Positions 1 to 5,341 of a stretch of 11,343 nt of DNA are shown one piece after another. The notes under the pieces are model-generated. The model saw only the letters and a list, made by a program, of their open reading frames with translations. It had not been told where the DNA came from and made no database searches. Within the stretch, counting starts at the first letter, position 1; each line of letters begins with the position of its first letter. The translations under genes were made by a program, and so were the position numbers. This DNA is from Rickettsiales bacterium (GTDB taxonomy: Bacteria > Pseudomonadota > Alphaproteobacteria > Rickettsiales > Anaplasmataceae): positions 1-11,343 of the forward strand of contig JAITUS010000118.1 in assembly GCA_031286185.1 (NCBI GenBank). The letters run 5' to 3'.

Positions 1-117
1 AAGGACCGCATACTTATCTTTTACATGTTCGCTTAGACAGAAGCTGTCAACTATTTTTCCGTCAGAGAGAACAGCCGGAGCAGTAAAATCAATAGCGGAT
101 TTTATAATAAGATTCAT
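1..117 (-). CDS. Peroxiredoxin (AhpC/TSA family), N-terminal 39 residues only
   Basis: The reverse strand opens with ATG at 117-115 and reads 39 codons to the window edge without a stop. The translation begins MNLIIKSAIDFTAPAVL and continues with a lysine/aspartate-rich turn and a strand ending KYAVL. This matches the N-terminal strand of 2-Cys peroxiredoxins (the xAPDFTAPAVL pattern) just before the segment that would carry the peroxidatic cysteine, which lies outside the window. Members reduce hydrogen peroxide and alkyl hydroperoxides in the cytoplasm. The upstream sequence has only a weak AGG-type ribosome site but does have a plausible promoter at 148-176. Family assignment is from recognition of the N-terminus only, so subgroup is uncertain. 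Confidence 0.72.
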   Translation of the reverse strand, partial: MNLIIKSAIDFTAPAVLSDGKIVDSFCLSEHVKDKYAVL

Positions 118-147
118 AATTTACCTATTCATTTTAAAACAATTTTA

Positions 148-176
148 ATTTTACACCTTGATAAGTTCACATGCAA
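148..176 (-). promoter_or_regulatory. Candidate sigma70-type promoter of the peroxiredoxin gene
   Basis: On the minus strand TTGCAT (176-171) is followed after exactly 17 bases by TAAAAT (153-148). These match the consensus boxes at about 4 of 6 and 5 of 6 positions. The -10 box ends about 30 bases before the ATG at 117, a normal leader length. It is the best-spaced pair in this leader, but in AT-rich DNA such matches arise by chance. Confidence 0.42.
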
Positions 177-279
177 GTTTTCTTTAGTTTTAGTTCTATA
201 AAAACTTCCAGACCTATTGTGACTGTACGAGCATTAGATTTCTTGCATAATCTAAACTAAACAGAAAAAAAGGCAAAAA

Positions 280-470
280 ACCCCGAGAGCTAGTTATTCA
301 CTATCTATCTTATAACATTGGCGTTTTTTAATGTCTTAAACGACTTATAAGCGCGTTTCAGCTTGTATAGGTAAAAAACCAAAAGTTTTATAAAGACATA
401 CGGTGCACATAGTGCAAAAAATTAAACATGAGACGCCAAATATGCTAAGTTTTTTTGTCGTTTAATCTGC
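280..470. repeat. Structured non-coding block with multiple inverted repeats; probable dispersed Wolbachia repeat
   Basis: No convincing gene lies in 118-670. Within it, 280-470 holds several complementary segments. TTGGCGT (318-324) pairs with ACGCCAA (433-439). TTAAACGAC (336-344) pairs with GTCGTTTAA (457-465). ATGTCTT (331-337) pairs with AAGACAT (393-399). There is also a CTTATAAG palindrome at 344-351 and a small TGCAC/GTGCA hairpin near 404-416. The first two long pairings interleave (A-B-A'-B'), so they could not both form in a simple nested hairpin. I have the impression of seeing similar sequence repeated in other Wolbachia intergenic regions, but cannot verify this here. It could be a remnant mobile element or an RNA-coding element. 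Confidence 0.4.
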
Positions 471-615
471 ACAGACTGAAGATAAATAATAACTTCAACC
501 TTATGATAATGGGGTTGGTGAGATTTGTCAAGTAATTTTTGCATTCTTGGTACACACTACTCTTAAATCACAGGTTAAAAAGTTAAGATAAAGGTATAAA
601 AACATGGGTTTTGTT

Positions 616-645
616 TTGACTTTTTGTGCTAATTTTGCAGAATAT
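616..645 (+). promoter_or_regulatory. Weak candidate promoter for gatB
   Basis: TTGACT (616-621) is followed 18 bases later by GAATAT (640-645), about 25 bases before the preferred gatB ATG at 671. The -35 box is good and the -10 box is poor. If real, it would argue against the longer GTG-initiated reading at 626, because that start would lie upstream of the transcript. Confidence 0.27.
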
Positions 646-670
646 TGAAATTATCACTTGGATTGAATGC

Positions 671-2101
671 ATGACAAAAGAGAATTGGGAAGCGGTAATT
701 GGGCTTGAGGTGCACGCTCAGGTTTCTTCTAAGGCAAAGCTATTTTCTAGTTCATCAACTGAGTTTGGTGCTGAGCATAATACTCAAGTTTCTCTGGTTG
801 ACGCGGCAATGCCGGGCACATTGCCAATACTAAATTACTACTCTATAGAACAGGCAATACGCACCGGTCTCGCACTTTCTGCAGAAATTGATAAGTGTTC
901 TTACTTCGACCGGAAAAATTATTTTTATCCTGATTTACCGCAAGGTTATCAGATAACTCAGTTCTTTGAGCCGATAGTTAGGAACGGTAGAGTGTTTATC
1001 AACAATAATGAAAAAGAAATAAGAATTGCGAGAATTCATCTAGAGCAAGATGCAGGAAAGAGCGTTCATGAAGAGAGCAAAACTTATGTGGATTTAAACC
1101 GTGCAGGGGTTGCTTTAATGGAAATCGTTTCAGAGCCAGATCTTCGGTCATCTGCGGAAGCTGCAGAATTCATGAAAAAATTGAGGCAGATTTTACGTTA
1201 CATTGGCTCATGTGATGGTGATATGGAAAAGGGGTCGCTTCGTTGTGATGCAAATGTTTCTGTGCGTCCAAAAGGCAGTAGCACATTTGGTACTCGTTGT
1301 GAAATAAAAAACCTAAATTCAATACGTTATATTATGCAGGCTATAGATTATGAAATACAAAGGCAGATCGAAATTTTGGAAAGTGGGGGAGAAATAAGTC
1401 AAGACACCTTATTGTTCGACGTCACTTTGGGAAAAACAAAAGTGATGCGAAACAAAGAAGATGCAAGCGATTACAGATATTTTCCCGAACCTGATTTATT
1501 GCCTGTTGAGATAAGCCAAGACAAAATCGATCTTATTAAGTCATCTTTGCCTGAGTTGCCAGACCAAAAGAAGCTGCGATACATTAAAGAGTTAGGTATC
1601 AACGAATACGATGCAGAAGTCATCACTTCCGATAAAGCAATTGCCGATTATTTTGAAGAATTGATAGAAAAGCATGATTCAAAGCTCGCCGTTACTTGGT
1701 TAACTGTAGAACTTTTTGGTCGTTTGAATAAAGCAGGTATTGATATTGTGAGCTCTCCGATCAAAGCAAACGCCTTGTCCGAGCTCTTGGATTTCATCGT
1801 TGATGGGACAATCTCTGCTAAACTTGGCAAGCAAGTTTTTGATATTATGTTTGAGACTGGCAAATCGGCATCTTTAATTATAGAAGAGCAGGACCTAAAG
1901 CAAATAACCGATAAAGGTCAAATATCTGAGGTTATCGACAAGATCATCAATGACAACCAAGATAAAGTTCAAGAATACAAAAGCGGTAAAACAAAATTAT
2001 ATGGATTCTTTGTTGGCGAAGTTATGAAACTTACAAAAGGAAAAGCTAGCCCTGATGTTGTGAATTTGATTTTAAGTGAAAAGTTAAGATTGAATTCCTA
2101 A
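671..2101 (+). CDS. gatB: Aspartyl/glutamyl-tRNA(Asn/Gln) amidotransferase subunit B
   Basis: This is subunit B of the GatCAB amidotransferase. The complex converts Glu-tRNA(Gln), and in many bacteria Asp-tRNA(Asn), to the amidated forms in the cytoplasm; GatB carries the kinase-like phosphorylation site. The 476-residue protein has the family signatures in order: GLEVHAQ near the N-terminus, [42 protein letters not shown] and [10 protein letters not shown], then a YqeY-like helical tail that contacts tRNA. Length is typical. An in-frame GTG at 626 would add 15 residues that are not family-like, so I chose ATG 671, giving [19 protein letters not shown] about 8 bases upstream is the only ribosome-site hint. 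gatA and gatC are not in the window, so the gene stands alone, as it often does in Rickettsiales. Confidence 0.96.
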   Translation: MTKENWEAVIGLEVHAQVSSKAKLFSSSSTEFGAEHNTQVSLVDAAMPGTLPILNYYSIEQAIRTGLALSAEIDKCSYFDRKNYFYPDLPQGYQITQFFEPIVRNGRVFINNNEKEIRIARIHLEQDAGKSVHEESKTYVDLNRAGVALMEIVSEPDLRSSAEAAEFMKKLRQILRYIGSCDGDMEKGSLRCDANVSVRPKGSSTFGTRCEIKNLNSIRYIMQAIDYEIQRQIEILESGGEISQDTLLFDVTLGKTKVMRNKEDASDYRYFPEPDLLPVEISQDKIDLIKSSLPELPDQKKLRYIKELGINEYDAEVITSDKAIADYFEELIEKHDSKLAVTWLTVELFGRLNKAGIDIVSSPIKANALSELLDFIVDGTISAKLGKQVFDIMFETGKSASLIIEEQDLKQITDKGQISEVIDKIINDNQDKVQEYKSGKTKLYGFFVGEVMKLTKGKASPDVVNLILSEKLRLNS

Positions 2102-2116
2102 ATTTTATCTCACTGG

Positions 2117-2138
2117 AGGGGCAAAGTTTTTTGCCCCT
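2117..2138 (+). terminator. Hairpin downstream of gatB, possible terminator
   Basis: AGGGGCAAA (2117-2125) and TTTGCCCCT (2130-2138) form a perfect 9-bp stem with a 4-base loop, starting 15 bases after the gatB stop. There is no clean T-tract after the stem; the T run lies in the loop and the descending arm. It may act as a terminator or simply be one of the small palindromes common in this spacer. Confidence 0.45.
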
Positions 2139-2208
2139 GGATCAAAGACTTTGGTTCTTGATGTTTCTTTTGTCTGTGCAGTGGATGTACTTTTCATAAA
2201 CAGCTTGC

Positions 2209-2223
2209 GTATCTATTCAGGGG
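2209..2223 (+). repeat. Solo relic of the miniature-element terminal repeat
   Basis: GTATCTATTCAGGGG differs at one position from the outer 15 bases of the left end of the element at 2333-2507. No partner end is seen in the neighbouring 100 bases. It looks like a stranded terminus from an older insertion or deletion, though a 15-base match could be coincidental. Confidence 0.42.
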
Positions 2224-2310
2224 CAGGGTAAATATTGAAGCAAAAGTGGTGTCATGTAAGTAGCTGACACACAACTGTACGGACGTTGTGATTTGAGCCT
2301 ACCACGAGGG

Positions 2311-2522
2311 TGTCATCCCAGTGCTTGACACTGTATCTGTTCAGGGGACCGGCTGAGGAACAAGCAAAAAGGCTTTAAATGATCTATTTTTCGCCTAAAA
2401 GCGTGCAAAGTGTTAACAAATCAACCACATTACATCTTATTTTAGCCCGCTTTATTCTAACAATTTTGCTTATTTAAACGTTTTCTGCCGCTCCACTGAA
2501 CAGATACCTTGACACAGGGATC
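2311..2522. repeat. Wolbachia-type palindromic repeat, split by a mobile element
   Basis: ATCCCAGTG (2315-2323), a short loop, then CACT (2329-2332) continued by GGGAT (2517-2521) reconstruct a 9-bp hairpin once the intervening element and one copy of its target duplication are removed. Nearby small palindromes (GTGTCA/TGACAC around 2252-2273, CACAAC/GTTGTG around 2271-2292) fit the same style of short palindromic repeat. The CTGGATCCCAGTG half-site recurs at 2691-2703, again cut by a mobile element. Confidence 0.6.
2333..2507. mobile_element. 175-bp miniature inverted-repeat element (MITE-like), non-autonomous
   Basis: The ends are imperfect inverted repeats: 19 of 21 outer bases agree between the left end (GTATCTGTTCAG...) and the complement of the right end. 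The element is flanked by CTTGACACT (2324-2332) and CTTGACACA (2508-2516), a 9-base target duplication with one mismatch, so its boundaries can be read directly. It has no coding capacity and would need a transposase in trans. A second copy in opposite orientation begins at 11226 and is nearly identical over the 118 bases visible. I do not know which IS family mobilises it; a duplication of 8-9 bases is shared by several families. Confidence 0.8.
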
Positions 2523-2703
2523 CAGCTTTTTATGCAATCTCGTCAAAGACGTTTGTTTTAGCGTAAAACAGCTACTTTTATGCTCACCAGCTCAGTATGC
2601 TTACTGACAATCAAATTTCTGGATACCAGTTTCAGCCACTTTCATGACACCAATCCCTACTCCTTCTACCGAATCTATGCTCTTTTTTCCCTGGATCCCA
2701 GTG
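2508..2703. other. Intergenic stretch between the MITE and the IS remnant
   Basis: No open frame or RNA gene is supported. The stretch starts and ends with halves of the palindromic repeat (GGGATCCAG near 2517-2525 and CTGGATCCCAGTG at 2691-2703), so it is probably repeat-derived filler between two copies of that palindrome. Confidence 0.4.
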
Positions 2704-2992
2704 GGCTTTGTTGCATAGCAACCGAAAAAACCTAGCGGTTACTGACAAAATTCATTATTAAAGTAGCTATTTAACTACTAAAGAAAAAATATGCCACAGA
2801 AAATGAAAGTCAGTAACCCAAAAGAATATAACAAATTTCTCCAGGAAAGAGGAAATATTTTTCATTACATTGATGAAGCTATCGAAAATTGGTACGACAG
2901 TAATCCAAAAGTATAAGGTGGTAACTACATTTATAGCGATAAAGTCGTGATTTTAGTGCATATAATCGCCAGTCTTTTCAGAATCGGCTTAA
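2704..2992 (+). mobile_element. Left end of an IS5-family (IS903-like) insertion sequence, truncated
   Basis: GGCTTTGTTGCATAG at 2704-2718 resembles the terminal repeat of IS903-group IS5 elements (GGCTTTGTTG...). About 87 bases inside it begins a transposase reading frame (2791) recognised as the N-terminus of a common Wolbachia IS5-family transposase. The similarity stops at 2991-2992, exactly where the perfect palindrome begins; the catalytic part and right end are missing. It sits directly after CCCAGTG of a palindromic repeat, which was presumably its target. Confidence 0.68.
2791..2992 (+). pseudogene. IS5-family transposase, N-terminal remnant with nonsense codon
   Basis: From ATG 2791 the frame reads MPQKMKVSNPKEYNKFLQ, then 23 further residues, to TAA at 2914-2916. 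It continues in the same frame as GGNYIYSDKVVILVHIIASLFRIGLR before breaking at the palindrome. The TAA stands where CAA (Gln) is expected in intact relatives (VQGGNY as I recall it), a single C-to-T change. Only about 67 of some 300 expected residues remain, without any DDE catalytic residue. It is not functional. Confidence 0.72.
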
Positions 2993-3096
2993 GAACCTGT
3001 TTAAAATCTCGAAGAGATGAGGTAAAATAAGCATAGATTAATAATAAGGTGTCTATGCTTATTTTACCTCATCTCTTCGAGATTTTAAACAGGTTC
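2993..3096. mobile_element. Perfect 104-bp palindromic element flanked by TAA
   Basis: The arms 2993-3037 and 3052-3096 are exact reverse complements (45 bp each) around a 14-base loop. TAA flanks both sides (2990-2992 and 3097-3099), as expected for a 3-bp TNA target duplication of the IS1031/ISL2 type within the IS5 family. The terminus reads GAACCTGTTTAAAATC. Perfect arms argue for a recent origin or active repair between arms. In RNA it would form a very stable hairpin that could stop transcription in either direction. It may be two fused ends of a larger IS with the middle deleted. Confidence 0.72.
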
Positions 3097-3099
3097 TAA

Positions 3100-3286
3100 G
3101 AAAATCCTCTCTCTAAATGTGCCTTACATGGCATTTTTCTCACGAAGGTTGCACTAAATAATTTTCAATTAACCAGTGTTATACTAAAGCAATTCCCAGA
3201 AATAAAAAAACAATTTGCTTTATTGCCTACAGCCGCAGCTTTGGGCAAGCCTGCAAGTCCCTTATTTGTCTAGCTAACAACGAGAA
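3100..3286. other. Spacer upstream of the wsp-like pseudogene; nothing firm
   Basis: No supported gene or RNA lies here. CAATT and AATTG around an A-rich run (3190-3215), and repeat-like phrases, suggest more dispersed repeat material. The reverse strand has one moderately open frame, but I do not recognise it and it has no start or ribosome site. Confidence 0.3.
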
Positions 3287-3316
3287 TTGACATAACTTTA
3301 ATAGTGGAATGGTAAT
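3287..3316 (+). promoter_or_regulatory. Candidate promoter of the wsp-like gene
   Basis: A perfect TTGACA lies at 3287-3292. The best -10 candidate, GGTAAT at 3311-3316 (18-base spacing), overlaps the ATG at 3315, which would be too close for a normal leader. The -35 match may therefore be fortuitous, or transcription may start inside the gene. Confidence 0.25.
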
Positions 3317-4095
3317 GATTAATAAAAAACGTTAGTGATAACAGCCCTTGTTTTGTTGTTATCACAACAGTCTTTTGCAAGTGAAACAGAAGGATTCTAT
3401 CTTAGTGGTGGATATTATGGTATTGGCAGCATAGCTAGATTGAAGCTACAACAATTTGAAAAGCCTAGTTTCACAATGTATTTCAACTTTCAGGATGATA
3501 ATAATAAGAGTGTAAATAGGAAGAATCTAAAAAGATCAGATCAGTCGAATAAACTGCAACCAAAATATAGTCCACTTTCTGCTGCAAATATGGCGTTTGG
3601 CTATTCAATAAACAGCTACAGAGTTGAATTAGAAGGAATATACTCCGTTATGACAGCAAACAATCGTGGTTTTGAATTTAACGGAAGAACTTCATGGAAA
3701 ACAGGACCTGTAAAGAAAATCAAAAGCGAATCTTTAATAGCAAACTTTTATTCTCACTGGAGAAGTGATCGTTTTTCTTCTTCTCTTTACGTTGGGACTG
3801 GGATTGGTGCAACAAACATGAAAGTGAGTCATCAATATGGCTCGCATATCAATTAAAAGCTGGTATTGATTACCACATACATAAATATGTAAGTATGAGA
3901 ATAGGATATAGATACTTTGGCGCAACGACAATTTCTGAGGTTGTCACTCCATCACCAACTAGCGAAAGTAACCTCAGTTGCAATGGATCACTTTCTACAC
4001 GCGGCATTGAAGTTGGCCTTACTTTTCATTTTGCTAGCAAAACCAGCTCTTGTATAGTGCTAGTAATTCTGTTGATAATTTCACTATACACTTGA
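3315..4095 (+). pseudogene. WSP-family outer-membrane protein (wspB-like), two frameshifts
   Basis: This belongs to the Wolbachia surface protein/Msp-P44 family of outer-membrane beta-barrels. From ATG 3315 the frame reads M-I-N-K-K-R then TAG at 3333. One extra A in the six-A run (3324-3329) would restore MINKKTLVITALVLLLSQQSFA, a clear signal peptide ending SFA/SE. The body then reads through GFYLSGGYYG, FGYSINSYRVELEG and YVGTGIGATN. A second shift at about 3839-3841 replaces the expected LAYQLKAGIDYH with S-H-I-N-stop. The correct frame resumes there and carries VSMRIGYRYFG and the last barrel strand GIEVGLTFHF. It then runs past that normal end, adding about 20 residues over the 3' end of tmk. 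Two independent lesions suggest decay; wspB is reported broken in some strains. Calling it wspB itself is inference. Confidence 0.8.
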
Positions 4096-4649
4096 TTGTC
4101 ATTTTTAGTTTCAATTTCAGTGATAATATTGCACCTATCGGGTTCTTTTAGCGCTATTTCTTGAAATCCTTTTCGAACTTTATTATAAAAATTAATGTCC
4201 ATCTCTTCGTATTTGTTTTCGTCCTTTGCTCTGCTTAGCCCAACTTGAACATCAATATCTAGGATAAATGTGATATCTGGACGTCTAATCTTTACTAACT
4301 TATTAAGGTCCCCTATTAGCCCTAAGTCAACCCCAAGCCCATACCCTTGGTATGCAATAGTTGAATCAATAAACCGATCGCAAATCACTATCTTTCCTTC
4401 TTCTAGAGCTGGTAATATTAATTTTTCCATGTGTTCATATCTCATTGAGGTGAACAGCAAAAGTTCAGAGATGGGATCAATATTGTCCTTAAGTAATACC
4501 CTTCTTACCTTCTCTGCAAAGTCAGTACCGCCTGGTTCTCGGGTCAATATCACATTATCTTCACCGTAAATTTGTTTAAAATGACTTGCAAGTAACTCAG
4601 ACTGCGTTGTTTTACTGGAGCCGTCTATTCCTTCGAAGGTTATGAACAT
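4026..4649 (-). CDS. tmk: Thymidylate kinase (dTMP kinase)
   Basis: The enzyme phosphorylates dTMP to dTDP with ATP in the cytoplasm, feeding DNA synthesis. The product has 207 residues, normal for the family. It begins MFITFEGIDG with the P-loop at 7-14, followed by REPGG (37-41), the DR motif (ICDRFIDST, 89-97) with YQGYG after it, and a lid segment near 138-150. Residue 12 of the P-loop is Ser (AGT at 4616-4614) where GxDGxGK[ST] calls for Gly. The frame extends upstream to 4844, but that part is not family-like and overlaps the divergent thioredoxin-fold gene; ATG 4649 gives the canonical N-terminus. The 3' end overlaps the wsp-like pseudogene. Confidence 0.94.
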   Translation of the reverse strand: MFITFEGIDGSSKTTQSELLASHFKQIYGEDNVILTREPGGTDFAEKVRRVLLKDNIDPISELLLFTSMRYEHMEKLILPALEEGKIVICDRFIDSTIAYQGYGLGVDLGLIGDLNKLVKIRRPDITFILDIDVQVGLSRAKDENKYEEMDINFYNKVRKGFQEIALKEPDRCNIITEIETKNDNQVYSEIINRITSTIQELVLLAK

Positions 4650-4706
4650 AAGTTCTATAATCGTAATGTCAACAAAGAGTATGCAAACAGTATACACAAG
4701 AACCAT

Positions 4707-4733
4707 TTGACATTTAAGCAATAATATTATAAG
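4707..4733 (+). promoter_or_regulatory. Possible promoter of the thioredoxin-fold/antiporter pair
   Basis: TTGACA (4707-4712) is followed 15 bases later by TATAAG (4728-4733), about 30 bases before the ATG at 4764. Spacing is shorter than ideal. It lies in the 114-base gap between divergently transcribed genes, so a promoter is expected there; no convincing counterpart for tmk was found. Confidence 0.33.
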
Positions 4734-4763
4734 CTGTGTCTGATACAAAATTCTCTGTAAGCT

Positions 4764-5336
4764 ATGGTTGCACTGAATACTCCTAAAGTAGATTTTGACT
4801 TTACTGCAAAGGATTTCAACCTTTTGGGGGTGGATAACAAACACTATACATTAAGTGGTTGTCGTGGAAAAAATGGTCTTATTGTAATGTTTATATGCAA
4901 TCACTGTCCTTACGTTCAATCAATTATCAGTAATCTGGTGAGCGATGTTGATTTGTTAAAAAAAGATTATCAGGTAAGTACTGTTGCAATAATGCCAAAT
5001 GATGTAAATGAATATCCAGAAGACTCCTTTGAAAATATGATTAATTTTGCCAAGGAAAATAGGTTTACATTTCCATATCTGATTGATAGTACACAAGAAG
5101 TAGCTAAAGAGTATGGTGCTGTTTGTACTCCTGACTTTTTTGGTTTTAACGCTAATTTAAACCTCTGCTATTGTGGACGTTTTAACGATGCAAAAAAAGA
5201 AAAGGTTCAAAACTATAAAATAGGAAGTAGTGATTTATTTCAAGCTATGAAATTCATTGCAGAAACTGGTAACCCTCCGGTTGACCAAAAGTCAAGTATT
5301 GGTTGCTCAATTAAATGGTCTGATCCTACAGGTTAA
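4764..5336 (+). CDS. Thioredoxin-fold protein, PRX-like1 / AhpC-TSA type
   Basis: This 190-residue protein is of the thioredoxin/peroxiredoxin-like family whose members carry a CxxC in a FxCNHCPYV context. Here FICNHCPYV puts cysteines at 45 and 48. A cis-proline region follows at VCTPDFFGF (120-128, with a third cysteine at 121), and the protein ends with the family's GCSIKW (180-185). There is no signal peptide or membrane segment, so it is probably a cytoplasmic thiol oxidoreductase or peroxidase; the substrate is unknown. The ATG at 4764 lacks a strong ribosome site. The gene is divergent from tmk, and only 5 bases separate its stop from the KefC-like antiporter, which suggests co-transcription. 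Confidence 0.86.
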   Translation: MVALNTPKVDFDFTAKDFNLLGVDNKHYTLSGCRGKNGLIVMFICNHCPYVQSIISNLVSDVDLLKKDYQVSTVAIMPNDVNEYPEDSFENMINFAKENRFTFPYLIDSTQEVAKEYGAVCTPDFFGFNANLNLCYCGRFNDAKKEKVQNYKIGSSDLFQAMKFIAETGNPPVDQKSSIGCSIKWSDPTG

Positions 5337-5341
5337 ATATC

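Noticed and set aside
234..255. Hairpin TTAGATT/AATCTAA as a terminator
   Set aside because: It is AT-only apart from one G-C pair in the stem and has no T-tract in either direction, so it is too weak to call.
626..670. GTG-initiated 15-residue extension of GatB
   Set aside because: The extension is not family-like, overlaps a candidate promoter and has no ribosome site; ATG 671 gives the expected GatB N-terminus.
3895..4095. Separate 66-residue plus-strand gene
   Set aside because: It is the frameshifted C-terminal part of the wsp-like pseudogene, not an independent gene.
4650..4844. Upstream 65-residue extension of thymidylate kinase
   Set aside because: It overlaps the divergent thioredoxin-fold gene and does not resemble the kinase; the P-loop start MFITFEG lies at 4649.
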